Source: Aquiflexum sp. TKW24L
GTDB lineage: Bacteria; Bacteroidota; Bacteroidia; Cytophagales; Cyclobacteriaceae
Direction: 5' to 3'
NCBI RefSeq assembly: GCF_023502205.1
Contig: NZ_JAMFLG010000021.1
Span: 29,689 to 93,688 of the forward strand
DNA length: 64,000 bases
A program made the translations under genes and the position numbers. This document shows, one piece after another, positions 33,469 through 43,668 of the stretch (positions are counted from its first letter, which is position 1; each line of letters starts with the position of its first letter). The notes below the pieces were generated by a model. The model saw only the letters and a program-made list of their open reading frames with translations. It did no database searches and was not told the DNA's origin.

Positions 33469-35921
33469 TTTCCTTGCTCAATCAAGTTGACGAATAATTT
33501 GACAGCCCCGGGAACGCCCGCAGGCAGCTGACGGAACCAGGAAATCCCAGAATAGGTATAAGTACCCGCTCCATATTTGGTATGGATCAAAGAACCATGG
33601 AAGAATTCTTCCCCCGGATCTTGAAAAGCAATCGGGGCGCTGTAATTCGCATCCCAATTTGCAGTGAAGTAAAGTCCCCTTTCCTGCACCCATCCTTCAA
33701 AATCCTTTGCTGTGATTTTGTTTGGTCCAGCCAAAATCGGATATGAATAATCTACCTTAATCGGAGAATTTTCGACAGTCACCCTTTCTCTTGATATTGA
33801 AAATGGATAAGGGCCAAGATCTTTGGTCAGCAATGGTGAACCGGTATTGTACTGCACAATTAGGTTCCCGCCTTCTTTCACGTATTCCATCAATTGGTCC
33901 ACATTGGATGCAAGGGCTTGATTGACATTGAATGCCCGGATACCAATGATTATTGTAGAAAAGGCCTTAAGCCTGTCTTTTCGGATATCGGAATCTTCCA
34001 GAATACTAACCTGATAGCCAAGGTTTTTCAGTAACCCGGCCACATCGTCTCCGGCACCGTTGATGTAACCGATCTTTTGACCGGATACTTTCAGGTCTGT
34101 TTTTACCACACCCAATGAGGTACTGGTAAAATAAGTCAGGTTGGGTATGTGTTTGTATGAAATCCTTTTGGTGTCCTGGTTGAATTCCCTGCCGTCTTTG
34201 GTCCTGAATGTCACCAACACCTGCTTTTTCTCCTGATCAGAATCCAAAATGTCGAGGGTGTAGAGCGTCCTCTTTCTTCTTTCATCCTTTTCAGCGCTTA
34301 CAATGCGGTAATGATTAGCTGCCAAACCATTTAATTTCAGATCCCCATCTAATATCTTGTCTCTAAAATTCACCTCTACATGGAGTTTTTGCTCTGCCCC
34401 ATTGACAAGAAAAAGGTTTGCTTTGTCAAGGTGTACGTTGACCTCAGGCACCAATGTAAATGGCTGCTTTACCTCACCATCCACCTGATCATTGTATTTG
34501 TATTGGAGTGGGAGCTCCATCCTGATTTTTTGTGATCCTATTTCGAGGGAAACAACACCCGTGATACTTGCACTATTGTTGGGCTTTCCGATTTTCTCGG
34601 GTTCTGTGATATTGAACAATGCCCCATCCAGCGGTTTTTCTAACCAAAAAGGTTGGGAAACAGGATAGTCTTTTGGTATCTGGATTTCTATGGGCAAAGT
34701 CAGAGGAACATTAGCATTAATATCTCTATTGATTGAGGTATTGAAAAGAAGTCCATCAAATGACTGGACCAACACCACAGATTGTGCAGGGTTATTGATG
34801 ACGAATTCTGCGTTGATTTTCTCGCCAGGATAGCCAATTTCTTTCTTGATATTGAATTCCGCCATGATGCCCAAGGTTTCCAAAATCAGCCCATCAAGGA
34901 AGATTTTTTTCTCGGTCAGCCAAATGGCTGAGGATTTTTGGGAATCAAGGAGTGTTTTGATTTTCAACAGGCCTTCAAGGTTTTTTTCAGGTTGGACAAA
35001 GTCAAAACCTTCGAGAACCGCTTTGATGGCCATGGTGATTTCAGTCCCGTTTGGAAGTTCTTTCCAGCGGCTTTCTATCGCTTCAAAAGGATGGGATTTA
35101 AATGGAGTACCTTTGATCAATTCGATAAAGTCATTTCCTTGACCAATCTGTGAGGTCGATCCGAAGCCTTGGGATTTGTGCATGGTCCTGCTGTCTGCAG
35201 CGATCTTGGAATAAGTCGTTCCAAGCAAGGGATTGTACTCACCCACCAAAAACTTATGATAAGTTTTTCCTTCTTCGGGTTCGTATTGGCCACCCCAATT
35301 GTAGGCATTCCAAAACACACTCTTGGGCTGCCATACAGAGACATATTTGAGTTGCTCCGGAAAGGCATTCTTGTCGGCGGCGAGTTCAAATGCTTCCACA
35401 GAAAGCATTGCCGAACTAGTGTGGTGCCCATGCGTGGTGCCGGGTATGGTATTGAACCTGTTGAGAATGACATCAGGTTGATACTTACGGATGATGAAGA
35501 CTACGTCTGAAAGGAGTTTCTTTTTATCCCAATTGTTGAAAGTTTCGTCCGGGTTTTTGCTAAATCCAAAGTCCAAAGCTCTGGTAAAAAATTGCCTGCC
35601 TCCATCTGTTTCTCTTGCTCTCAAAAGCTCTTGGGTACGGATCATACCCAATTCTATGCCCAATTCACTGCCAATCAGGTTTTGACCGCCATCTCCCCTT
35701 GTCAGGGAAAGATATGCTACTTCGGCATGCTCAGCATTGGCTAGGTATGCAATCAGTCTCGTGTTCTCATCATCAGGATGCGCCGCAACAAATAATATCC
35801 GCTTGGTCTCTTGGAACCTAAGGAGGTTATGGTAAATCTTTGAAGAAGAGTTGGATTGGGCAAAAATCGGAAATACGAAAAGGTAACATAAGCAAAATAG
35901 CCAGTACTTTTGAATCTTCAT
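33465..35921 (-). CDS. exported PIG-L family deacetylase, long form
   Basis: An 818-residue protein. A signal peptide ('YWLFCLCYLFVFPIFAQ') is followed by a PIG-L/LmbE zinc deacetylase domain: 'RILFVAAHPDDENTRLIAYL', 'LSLTRGDGGQNLIG' and 'THGHHTSSAML'. The remaining 550 residues are beta-rich, with a glutamine-amidotransferase-like/ThuA-type segment near the C-terminus ('STIIIGIRAFNVNQAL', 'GGNLIVQYNTGSP'). PIG-L enzymes remove N-acetyl groups from GlcNAc conjugates; exported long forms are frequent in Bacteroidota. I chose ATG 35921 to begin at the signal peptide. The micropeptide and SSS symporter follow with overlaps, suggesting deacetylation then uptake. Confidence 0.85.
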   Translation of the reverse strand: MKIQKYWLFCLCYLFVFPIFAQSNSSSKIYHNLLRFQETKRILFVAAHPDDENTRLIAYLANAEHAEVAYLSLTRGDGGQNLIGSELGIELGMIRTQELLRARETDGGRQFFTRALDFGFSKNPDETFNNWDKKKLLSDVVFIIRKYQPDVILNRFNTIPGTTHGHHTSSAMLSVEAFELAADKNAFPEQLKYVSVWQPKSVFWNAYNWGGQYEPEEGKTYHKFLVGEYNPLLGTTYSKIAADSRTMHKSQGFGSTSQIGQGNDFIELIKGTPFKSHPFEAIESRWKELPNGTEITMAIKAVLEGFDFVQPEKNLEGLLKIKTLLDSQKSSAIWLTEKKIFLDGLILETLGIMAEFNIKKEIGYPGEKINAEFVINNPAQSVVLVQSFDGLLFNTSINRDINANVPLTLPIEIQIPKDYPVSQPFWLEKPLDGALFNITEPEKIGKPNNSASITGVVSLEIGSQKIRMELPLQYKYNDQVDGEVKQPFTLVPEVNVHLDKANLFLVNGAEQKLHVEVNFRDKILDGDLKLNGLAANHYRIVSAEKDERRKRTLYTLDILDSDQEKKQVLVTFRTKDGREFNQDTKRISYKHIPNLTYFTSTSLGVVKTDLKVSGQKIGYINGAGDDVAGLLKNLGYQVSILEDSDIRKDRLKAFSTIIIGIRAFNVNQALASNVDQLMEYVKEGGNLIVQYNTGSPLLTKDLGPYPFSISRERVTVENSPIKVDYSYPILAGPNKITAKDFEGWVQERGLYFTANWDANYSAPIAFQDPGEEFFHGSLIHTKYGAGTYTYSGISWFRQLPAGVPGAVKLFVNLIEQGK

Positions 35922-36104
35922 GTTTTTCAATATTTGGGTAAAATGTAAGGCAAGCAATTAGCAAAAAAAACTATTTTTTATATCAGTGGGTTTTGGCCGT
36001 TGTTAAAATTTCTTAATGATTATCACCTATTGAACCCGTTTTCACTATTAACAATGAATTACCTATCCTTAACTAATGAACTATCGTCTATCAACCATGG
36101 ACTG

Positions 36105-37259
36105 TCAATATCTATTCTTATCCTTAAAAATAGAGTAGCCTATTGTCCATTCAAAAAAATCAGCCCTGAAACCATGTGCTTTGAGAGTGATGCCGGCAAA
36201 CATTTGCTTGGAAAATCTGTATCTGACACCCACCCTTTCATAATAAGCACTAGGTTCGTCATTGAAATAATTGCGGTGCATGTAAACCCCTATTCCTAAA
36301 GGAATTGAAAAATTTCTTTTTAAAACCCATTCTCCTGAAGCGACAAGGGCAAAGGAGGCTTTATCCATAAACCCGGTCTTTTCCCAATTGCCTGGCAAAA
36401 CCCCATTGTCTGCATAAAACATATCCACACCCAATCCATATCTTAACTTATAGCCTCGCTGTTTGAGGTAATTGACACTGAAACCCCATTTCAGGTAGAC
36501 ATCACCGCCGATTTCATAATTTTTGGCCCCCACAGAAGTCCATACATTCACATGGCTGTTTGGGATGTACTTTGGGAAATCAGACAAATTGGATTTGTCA
36601 AAATAAGCCCGGTTGAGGGCTGACTTTAGACCGATAGAAAAAGGAATAAAATTCAGACCGGAATTGGGCTTCTTGATCGAGCCATTTGAAAAATGCTTCA
36701 GCCCAATTGCCGTCTCTAATTCAAGCCAAGGCGAAAGCGCATAACGCATAGAGAACCCGACATGGACATACCCGTTTTTATGGGAACCAATAAATTGGTT
36801 TATCGGATTATTGTCAGGGTCATATGGTTTGAAATTAAAAGCAAGCCCAAAAGCCGCAAAATAGCTATAACTCAGTCTTCCTTTGAGATAGGTTTTGGTA
36901 AAAGGAAGGTCCGCATAGGCATAGAAGGCATTGGGTTGGCCGATATAGTCATTTTTGAAGGTTGTTGTATAAAGTCCAAAACCATAGGTCGGATACCTGT
37001 AAATCTGGTTATAGATATTTTTTCGGGTATTCTTAAACCCAAGCCGGAGATCAAGTGCAGTGTAATTCAACCCGTTGTTGATGAATTCTCCCCAATCGGT
37101 ATTCTTGGGAATCATAGGACCGGTTTCCATCAATAGGCTGAGGTGCTTTTGGAATATTGGATTATGGATTGTGGTATCTAGAGATGAAAAAGCATTGGCA
37201 AAATAGACCGGAAAAACCAAGAGGAAAATCCATCCACTGACCAAAGGTTTTGAAGGCAT
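36105..37259 (-). CDS. PagL-like lipid A deacylase / acyloxyacyl hydrolase family outer-membrane protein
   Basis: A 384-residue protein with a signal peptide ending 'YFANAFS' and an alternating beta-strand body. The motif 'GLKHFSNGSIKKPNSGLN' (around residue 200) matches the catalytic His-Ser region of PagL 3-O-deacylases. PagL removes the 3-O-linked acyl chain of lipid A in the outer membrane. This protein is about twice PagL's length, with an added N-terminal region and further strands, as is common in Bacteroidota. Monocistronic. The 180 bases upstream of 36105 contain only low-complexity text. Confidence 0.75.
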   Translation of the reverse strand: MPSKPLVSGWIFLLVFPVYFANAFSSLDTTIHNPIFQKHLSLLMETGPMIPKNTDWGEFINNGLNYTALDLRLGFKNTRKNIYNQIYRYPTYGFGLYTTTFKNDYIGQPNAFYAYADLPFTKTYLKGRLSYSYFAAFGLAFNFKPYDPDNNPINQFIGSHKNGYVHVGFSMRYALSPWLELETAIGLKHFSNGSIKKPNSGLNFIPFSIGLKSALNRAYFDKSNLSDFPKYIPNSHVNVWTSVGAKNYEIGGDVYLKWGFSVNYLKQRGYKLRYGLGVDMFYADNGVLPGNWEKTGFMDKASFALVASGEWVLKRNFSIPLGIGVYMHRNYFNDEPSAYYERVGVRYRFSKQMFAGITLKAHGFRADFFEWTIGYSIFKDKNRY

Positions 37260-37333
37260 TTAAAAAGGATTTTTTTGTTTGGGTCTTCAAAAATGAAAAT
37301 TTAAACGGTGGAAACAAAATGAATTGGCGTTAA

Positions 37334-37360
37334 CAAAAAAAACCGCCATTTCTGGCGGTT
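37334..37360 (-). terminator. intrinsic terminator of the TPR gene
   Basis: AACCGCCA/TGGCGGTT stem (37341-37360) with a 4-base loop; on the minus strand it is followed by a run of T. It lies 28 bases past the stop of the 402-residue TPR gene. Confidence 0.9.
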
Positions 37361-37387
37361 TCCAATATCAATTTTTAGTAGGGATAA

Positions 37388-38596
37388 TTACTTTTCAGCC
37401 CAATCGGCTCCTAATTTAGCGACAAGCATTTTATTATACTTATCAACCTCAGAAGTGTTTTTCAATCTTGAATGGATGTTAAACAAAATCTCCATTATTT
37501 CAACATTATCTGGTTTTAAAGACAAAGCTCTTTCGAAATAAGGAACTGCTTCAGCATACAATCCTTCAGCTGTCTTTGTCATTGTAGGTGCGTTTTTCTC
37601 CCATTCATCGTCCGAAAGGTCATTGATTTTTGCCAAAATTTCTCTTGCTTGATCAAGGAAGATCGCCCCAGTATAGTAGTTGCCCTCGAAGAAATTTGGA
37701 TCAGCTTCCACAGATTTTTTGTACTCCGTCAAAGCGCCAGCCATATCGCCTGACTGCTCTAAGAGGTAACCGTATCTTAACAGAAGACCGGCATTATTTG
37801 GATCATCTACCAATGCCTCTTTGACTGAAGCCATAGCCTCTTCCATTTTGTTCATTTGCAATAACAATTGAACTTCGAATTCAGAAAGGGTTTTGTCTTC
37901 AGGATAATCTGCCCTAGCACGCGTTACATATTTGTAAGCCTCTTCTGGATTCTTATCTTCCGCACTGATGATTTGGATCAACAGGTAGTAAGAACTCAAC
38001 TTGTTATAATCTTTGTTTTCAATCAATGTGATGAATTGCTTCTTTGCATCATCATATCGACCCAGTTCGTTGGCAATATAACCAGCATTAAACATAGCGG
38101 TAGTATCTGTAGGATCGATTTCGCTCATGAGGTTAAAAAACTCATATGCCATATCTATGTCCTCATTTTCGTAACTTTCCGCAGCTTTATTGAAAGTCTG
38201 GTTTTTTAAGGTGTAGAGTGAATAGGGTCTGAGGACTTCTGGAAGATCAGGAAGATCTTCTTTGTTAACTTCTTTACCTACTTTACTCTCCTTGCTGTTG
38301 CCGGACATTTCCATAGCTTTATTGAAATTCTGGAGAGCACTTCTTCCAGTTTCTACCGTGGACATGGCGTTAGTAGAATCAAGACTGTACTGCTTTGTCA
38401 AGATCTTTGCTTTCAGGAGTGTTGTTTCCGGATTATCCTTGGTTTCAGCATTTTCGAGGGCAGCATTTACCTCTGATATCGCAACTTCAAGATCTCCTTT
38501 TTTGAAGTTCTTTTCAGCGGAACTGACCACTTTCTTTTGGGCAAAAGCAACAGTTGCAAATGCAACCAGTGCCATTGATAAGATTACCTTTTTCAT
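37388..38596 (-). CDS. exported TPR protein
   Basis: A 402-residue protein with a signal peptide ('ILSMALVAFATVAFAQ') and about eight TPR repeats, for example 'AMFNAGYIANELGRYDDAKK' and 'LLRYGYLLEQSGDMAGALTE'. It is periplasmic, probably a scaffold. A 59-base gap separates it from the gyrA stop upstream, so it may be cotranscribed with gyrA; a strong terminator follows. Similar TPR proteins next to gyrA occur in other Bacteroidota as far as I recall, but this is from memory. Confidence 0.8.
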   Translation of the reverse strand: MKKVILSMALVAFATVAFAQKKVVSSAEKNFKKGDLEVAISEVNAALENAETKDNPETTLLKAKILTKQYSLDSTNAMSTVETGRSALQNFNKAMEMSGNSKESKVGKEVNKEDLPDLPEVLRPYSLYTLKNQTFNKAAESYENEDIDMAYEFFNLMSEIDPTDTTAMFNAGYIANELGRYDDAKKQFITLIENKDYNKLSSYYLLIQIISAEDKNPEEAYKYVTRARADYPEDKTLSEFEVQLLLQMNKMEEAMASVKEALVDDPNNAGLLLRYGYLLEQSGDMAGALTEYKKSVEADPNFFEGNYYTGAIFLDQAREILAKINDLSDDEWEKNAPTMTKTAEGLYAEAVPYFERALSLKPDNVEIMEILFNIHSRLKNTSEVDKYNKMLVAKLGADWAEK

Positions 38597-38655
38597 TTGT
38601 TTTCTTTTTTGCTAATTGTTTGGTTCTGTATTGGTTTCAATTATAAAGTATTGGA

Positions 38656-41136
38656 TTATGATTCCGGAGTAGCTTCTACCTCGTCCTCTTCGTCCCTAGT
38701 GATTTTTTCAACTGAAGAAATCTCATCACTTTCGCTTAATTTAATCAACCTTACCCCCTGTGTAGCCCTTCCCATTACTCTCAACTCAGACACTGGAGTT
38801 CTGATTGTAATCCCTGATTTATTGATGATCATCAAATCATCACTGTCTACGACTTCTTTGATAGCTACAAGGTACCCAGTTTTTTCCGTGATATTCATGG
38901 CTTTTACACCTTTTCCACCCCGGTTGGTAATCCTGTATTCCTCTATCAAGGAGCGCTTTCCATAGCCTTTTTGAGAGACTACTAACAGTGTAGCATCCTC
39001 TCTCGCTGCACATACCATGCCAACCACTTCGTCATTAACATCCGTTAACGTTATTGCTTTGACACCGGTAGCAGTTCTGCCCATCGGTCTAACTTTAGAC
39101 TCATGGAAATGGACTGCTCTGCCTGATTTGGCGGCGATGATAATATGGGAATCCCCTGTGGTCATTTCCACACGGAGCAATTGGTCATCTTCTCTGATAT
39201 TCAGAGCGATAATTCCATTTGTCCTTGGTCTGGAATATTGCTCTAAAGTAGTTTTTTTGATGATACCTTTTGTTGTAACCATCACCAAAAAATTATTGGT
39301 GATATAATCCATATCGTTTAAATCACCCACCTGGATAATTGACCTAATTTTATCTTCTGAGGTAATATTAATCAGGTTTTGGATCGGCCTTCCTTTGGTA
39401 GCCTTTGCTCCTTCGGGGATCGCATAGGTTTTAAGCCAAAACAACTTACCCAGATCAGTGAAGATCAACAGGTAATTATGGGTAGAAGCTGTAAACAAAT
39501 ATTCTGTCCAATCATCCTGTTTGGTGATGGCACCTTTGGAACCCACTCCCCCTCTTCCCTGAGACCTGTACTCTGTGAGTGCTGTCCTTTTGATATATCC
39601 TTGGTGAGATACGGTGATGATGACCTCCTCATTTGGGATCATATCCTCATAACTGAAATCTTCAGCATTATGCTCTATGGTTGTCCTTCGGGCATCATTA
39701 TACCTTTCTTTGATCTCATTGAGTTCATCCTTGATGATTTGCATCCTGCGTTCTTCACTTCCCAAGATATCTTTGAGGTCAATGATCAATGTCATAATCT
39801 CATTGTATTCATCCTGGATTTTATCTCTTTCCATGCCGGTAAGACGCTGCAATCGCATGTCCAATATGGCACGGGCCTGAATCTCACTTAAAGTGAATCT
39901 TTCCATCAAACCATTTCTGGCTGTTTCTGGATCCCTTGAACTCCTGATCAATGAAATCACCTCATCAAGGTGGTCCAATGCAATCAGGTAACCTTCCAAG
40001 ATATGGGCTCTTTTTTCGGCCTCACGGAGTTCATATTCTGTCCTTCTGATGACCACTTCATGCCTGTGATTGACATAGTGGAAGATCATATCTTTCAGGT
40101 TGAGCGTCTGGGGCCTTCCTTTAACCAAGGCGACGTTGTTGACTGAAAAAGAGGTCATCAGCTGCGTCTGCTTGTAAAGGTTGTTCAATACCACGCTTGA
40201 TATAGCATCCCTTTTCAACTCATAAACAATCCTCATTCCCTGACGGTCGGATTCGTCCCTAATAGCGGAAATGCCATCTATTTTCTTTTCATTGATCAGA
40301 GCTGCCGTTTTCTCGATCATATTGGCCTTGTTGACCAAATAGGGGATTTCAGAGATGATGATAGCTTCTCTGCCGTTGTCTTTGGTTTCGATTTCAGCCT
40401 TGCCTCTCACGACCACTCTACCTCGGCCTGTTTCAAAGGCTGCTTTTACGCCATTATAGCCATAGATAATACCTCCTGTAGGAAAATCCGGGGCTATGAT
40501 ATATTCCATGAGTTCAGGGATGGTAATATCCCTGTTTTCAATAAATGCAATGATTCCACTTACAACCTCTCCCAAATTATGGGGAGCCATGTTGGTGGCC
40601 ATACCTACTGCTATGCCGGAAGATCCATTCAAAAGAAGCGCAGGGATTTTGGCTGGCAAAACAATCGGTTCTTTTAAAGAATCGTCAAAATTGAATTGAA
40701 AGTCTACTGTTTCTTTGTTGATATCAATCAGCAATTCCTCTGCGATTCTTTTAAGCCTTGCTTCAGTGTAACGCATGGCCGCGGGATTATCTCCATCCAC
40801 GGACCCAAAGTTACCTTGTCCATCTACCAAAGGGTATCTTAAGGACCAAGGTTGGGCCATTCTGACCATGGTCTCGTATACTGCTGAATCACCATGGGGG
40901 TGATATTTACCCAATACTTCTCCAACTATTCTCGCAGATTTCTTGTAGGGTTTATTGTGCATGACACCCAATTCCTGCATGCCAAAAAGTATCCTTCTGT
41001 GAACAGGCTTAAGGCCATCTCTTACATCAGGTAAAGCTCTTGAAACAATGACTGACATCGAATAATCGATGTACGCTCCTCTCATTTCATCCTCAATATT
41101 AATGGGGATTATATTCTCGTTTTCTCCTTGCGCCAT
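38656..41136 (-). CDS. gyrA: DNA gyrase subunit A
   Basis: An 826-residue GyrA, the DNA-cleaving subunit of gyrase. Seen: '[20 protein letters not shown]', the quinolone-determining region '[13 protein letters not shown]' with serine at residue 84 (E. coli Ser83) and glutamate at 88 (E. coli Asp87), and catalytic Tyr123 in '[10 protein letters not shown]'. The C-terminal domain has six beta-pinwheel blades, including the GyrA-box '[10 protein letters not shown]' that allows DNA wrapping and distinguishes it from ParC. The serine at 84 is the wild-type, quinolone-susceptible state. The acidic tail ends '[10 protein letters not shown]'. gyrB is not in the window. Confidence 0.97.
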   Translation of the reverse strand: MAQGENENIIPINIEDEMRGAYIDYSMSVIVSRALPDVRDGLKPVHRRILFGMQELGVMHNKPYKKSARIVGEVLGKYHPHGDSAVYETMVRMAQPWSLRYPLVDGQGNFGSVDGDNPAAMRYTEARLKRIAEELLIDINKETVDFQFNFDDSLKEPIVLPAKIPALLLNGSSGIAVGMATNMAPHNLGEVVSGIIAFIENRDITIPELMEYIIAPDFPTGGIIYGYNGVKAAFETGRGRVVVRGKAEIETKDNGREAIIISEIPYLVNKANMIEKTAALINEKKIDGISAIRDESDRQGMRIVYELKRDAISSVVLNNLYKQTQLMTSFSVNNVALVKGRPQTLNLKDMIFHYVNHRHEVVIRRTEYELREAEKRAHILEGYLIALDHLDEVISLIRSSRDPETARNGLMERFTLSEIQARAILDMRLQRLTGMERDKIQDEYNEIMTLIIDLKDILGSEERRMQIIKDELNEIKERYNDARRTTIEHNAEDFSYEDMIPNEEVIITVSHQGYIKRTALTEYRSQGRGGVGSKGAITKQDDWTEYLFTASTHNYLLIFTDLGKLFWLKTYAIPEGAKATKGRPIQNLINITSEDKIRSIIQVGDLNDMDYITNNFLVMVTTKGIIKKTTLEQYSRPRTNGIIALNIREDDQLLRVEMTTGDSHIIIAAKSGRAVHFHESKVRPMGRTATGVKAITLTDVNDEVVGMVCAAREDATLLVVSQKGYGKRSLIEEYRITNRGGKGVKAMNITEKTGYLVAIKEVVDSDDLMIINKSGITIRTPVSELRVMGRATQGVRLIKLSESDEISSVEKITRDEEDEVEATPES

Positions 41137-41228
41137 ATTTTAAAAGGTGATCAATAAGCCTGCAAGTTAATAAAAAGAATACGGTTTTAAAAAGGTAAAG
41201 CGATCTTGTGGTGGGTTTTGATTACGCA

Positions 41229-42215
41229 TCAATACCACTGTCCCACCCTTCGGTTTTGTTGTTGCCAAATCGAACTCCCTCGGTACTCTACTCCTCCATG
41301 CAAGTGCTTCATTACTACCCCACAACCGGGAACTTTACATCTTTTGGTACTAGGGAGGCTGATCGATAAACCAAACTGAGCAAAAAAAAGATTTTGACCA
41401 ATGGTCTGGAATTCTTCCTGAATTTCGGTCTGGAAATTGTAGTTTCTAAATTCTGCTCCTGTTTTGACAAAAAATCTGGTGTATTCCGAAAACTCTTTTT
41501 CAATCCTCAGGGCAATATTGAAAAATGACTGGTTATCGGTATTGATCGAAGGATCGAAATTCTTCCTCATGTAGACATTCCCAAACTCGCTTTCTGCAAC
41601 GAATCTCCAAGGGTATATCTGCCTGATTCTCTGGTTTTTTTCGGACTGCATCATGAGGTTATTGGAATCAAAAGCTTTGTATTTCCATTGGAGAAATTTG
41701 GCTCTCTTCCTGGCATCATAAAGAACCAAACCAATCGACCCAAAAGCCCTATCCAACGTGTAGCTTGGCTGCTGAAACTGGAATTCCAGATCACCCGATC
41801 GCAGATTAGCCATCTGTCCAAATTCCCTTCCATAACCTGCACCGAGGGTCAGGGTATTGAAAAAGTTTAATTTTATGGCAGCATTGATCGGAATAGCAAA
41901 ACTGCTTCTCGCAAAAGTCAGGGTATCACCCGGATTTACGCTTTGGGGTACATCCGGATTTTGAAACTGCCGGATAGGATACAAAGAAGGTGAGGAGGAA
42001 TTAAACCCCATTTTGTTGGTATGGAACGAGCCTCCTGAAAAAACTTCAAAACTGAAATTTCCAATGGCATTTCTAAAAACATTCCCAATGTTGCTTTGAC
42101 TCTTTCTGGTTTTTGATTTTGCCCTGGAATCCAATCCAAAAATATCATCGTCCTGACCATGAACAAGGTGGATACACAAAAACAAAACGCAAATCAGAGC
42201 AAATGATTTTTTCAT
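41229..42215 (-). CDS. exported protein, probable outer-membrane barrel, unknown function
   Basis: A 328-residue protein with a signal peptide ('FALICVLFLCIHLVHGQ') and many amphipathic strands after residue 50 ('AIKLNFFNTLTLGAGYGREF', 'RFFVKTGAEFRNYNF'), consistent with a beta barrel. The C-terminus is unusual: 'STKRCKVPGCGVVMKHLHGG' has a CxxxxC pair and an HLH, which might bind metal, and the protein ends in 'VGQWY', an aromatic end as in outer-membrane proteins. It lies 92 bases from gyrA on the same strand. No named family recognised. Confidence 0.55.
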   Translation of the reverse strand: MKKSFALICVLFLCIHLVHGQDDDIFGLDSRAKSKTRKSQSNIGNVFRNAIGNFSFEVFSGGSFHTNKMGFNSSSPSLYPIRQFQNPDVPQSVNPGDTLTFARSSFAIPINAAIKLNFFNTLTLGAGYGREFGQMANLRSGDLEFQFQQPSYTLDRAFGSIGLVLYDARKRAKFLQWKYKAFDSNNLMMQSEKNQRIRQIYPWRFVAESEFGNVYMRKNFDPSINTDNQSFFNIALRIEKEFSEYTRFFVKTGAEFRNYNFQTEIQEEFQTIGQNLFFAQFGLSISLPSTKRCKVPGCGVVMKHLHGGVEYRGSSIWQQQNRRVGQWY

Positions 42216-42264
42216 ATGGATGATAACGAGGGCGAAATTAAAAACAATACCTTGACTAAAGCAA

Positions 42265-42292
42265 AAAAGGCCTCCAATATTGGAAGCCTTTT
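42265..42292 (-). terminator. intrinsic terminator, possibly bidirectional
   Basis: Stem AAAGGC.TCCAAT/ATTGGA.GCCTTT with one internal mismatch (42266-42291), flanked by A on the left and T on the right. On the minus strand a run of T follows, so it terminates the 164-residue gene ending at 42315. Confidence 0.75.
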
Positions 42293-42314
42293 CAATTTAT
42301 GCTGACTCAAAATA

Positions 42315-42809
42315 TTATGCTTTTCCATCTTCTGATTCCCGCTTTTGTTTAAGCTCTGAAATCAAGTTGTTGATTTTCTCATTTAGACTTGGATCAGCAG
42401 ATTTCGCTTTCATGATCTTATTATAAGTTCCTGCTCCCAATTTCTCAGAATCTTTGATGAATTCAACTTTATAATCTCTTACTGATTCACCCAATGAATC
42501 CATGAAATCTTGAATTCTTTGAAAGGAGGCTTTCTCTTCATCTGTAATTTTTATTTCGGTAAGTTTATCATCCTTACCCCATGCTGCTTTGATCTCATTG
42601 TACCTGCCGGCTCCGCCCAAAGTAGAATCTCCTTTGATCATTTCCACCAACTCTTCCTGTTTCTCAGCTAAAAAATTTGCAACAGATTCCTCCATAGTAG
42701 CAAATTTCAAAATCTCTTCTTCGGTCACTTCCTCTGTCGCCTCTTGCGCGAATGAGTTAAAATTTATCAATCCAGCAATTAGGAATGTCAATATGATTAC
42801 TCTTTTCAT
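42315..42809 (-). CDS. small exported protein with an internal duplication
   Basis: A 164-residue protein with a signal peptide ending 'NFNSFAQ', then an acidic linker and two related helical units: 'LVEMIKGDSTLGGAGRYNEI' (residues about 54-73) and 'KVEFIKDSEKLGAGTYNKIM' (residues about 113-132). Both share the core IK.DS.LG.G.YN.I. It is likely periplasmic. No family recognised. It has its own terminator. Confidence 0.6.
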   Translation of the reverse strand: MKRVIILTFLIAGLINFNSFAQEATEEVTEEEILKFATMEESVANFLAEKQEELVEMIKGDSTLGGAGRYNEIKAAWGKDDKLTEIKITDEEKASFQRIQDFMDSLGESVRDYKVEFIKDSEKLGAGTYNKIMKAKSADPSLNEKINNLISELKQKRESEDGKA

Positions 42810-42962
42810 TTTTAAAATGGTTTTGGTTAAGATTTAATACGGAAACTTTATCCAATAAACGTGCTAGCCACCTCTATTGCAACCATAACAACTCAAAAAA
42901 TTCCTTAAAAATTGTTGAATGGAATATATCTTTTATAAAAGGGAGTCAAAATTTTATCTTAA

Positions 42963-43613
42963 TCAAAGACTCTTAAGTTCACGGATAGTTTGTATTGGGT
43001 CCTTGGCTGTGAATACAAAATTACCTGCTACCAATACATCTGCTCCTTCAGCAATGAGTAAGGGAGCGTTAGCTAGGTTTACTCCTCCGTCGATCTCTAT
43101 CAGCGTAGATGTTCCTTTTTTATAGATCAAAGACTTAAGCTGTGATACTTTTTCGTAGGTTCTCTCAATAAATTTTTGTGCGCCAAAACCGGGATTGACA
43201 GACATGACACACACGAGGTCAATATCCTGAATAACTTCCTCCAAAAGACTGATAGGTGTGTGAGGGTTGATCGCGACACCTGCCTTGCAACCCAAACCTT
43301 TGATCGCCTGCAGTGTTCTGTGCAAATGGTTACAAGCCTCCAGGTGAACTGAAATAATATGTGCGCCCGCTTTTTGAAAAGCTTCCAGATACCTATCGGG
43401 ATCGACTATCATCAGATGCACATCCAATGGTTTGGTGGCATGTTTGTGAATGGCTTGGGTAACAGGAATACCAAAGGAAATATTTGGCACAAATACCCCA
43501 TCCATGATATCTACGTGGATGTAATCAGCCTCAGAGGCATTGAGCATTTCTATTTCTCTCTGGAGATTGGCAAAGTCTGATGCCAAAACGGAAGGGGCAA
43601 TTTGAACAGGCAT
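42963..43613 (-). CDS. rpe: ribulose-phosphate 3-epimerase
   Basis: A 216-residue TIM barrel that interconverts ribulose-5-phosphate and xylulose-5-phosphate in the pentose phosphate pathway. Seen: 'IAPSVLASDFANLQREI', 'YIHVDIMDGVFVPNISFG' (metal His and Asp), 'LDVHLMIVDPDRYL', 'VMSVNPGFGAQKFIE' and 'IEIDGGVNLANAPLLIAEGA' with the catalytic Asp. I chose ATG 43613, where the family begins; an upstream in-frame ATG would add ten residues. It appears to be transcribed alone. Confidence 0.95.
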   Translation of the reverse strand: MPVQIAPSVLASDFANLQREIEMLNASEADYIHVDIMDGVFVPNISFGIPVTQAIHKHATKPLDVHLMIVDPDRYLEAFQKAGAHIISVHLEACNHLHRTLQAIKGLGCKAGVAINPHTPISLLEEVIQDIDLVCVMSVNPGFGAQKFIERTYEKVSQLKSLIYKKGTSTLIEIDGGVNLANAPLLIAEGADVLVAGNFVFTAKDPIQTIRELKSL

Positions 43614-43647
43614 GAAAGAGCTGGTTAAGGAAACTGCCTGCAAAGGA

Positions 43648-43668
43648 AATAAAAAAAGCCGTGGCTTC
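43648..43668 (-). terminator. probable terminator after the S8 peptidase gene
   Basis: On the minus strand AAGCC-AC-GGCTT is followed by a T run, directly after the stop of the S8 peptidase. The stem is short. Confidence 0.5.
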
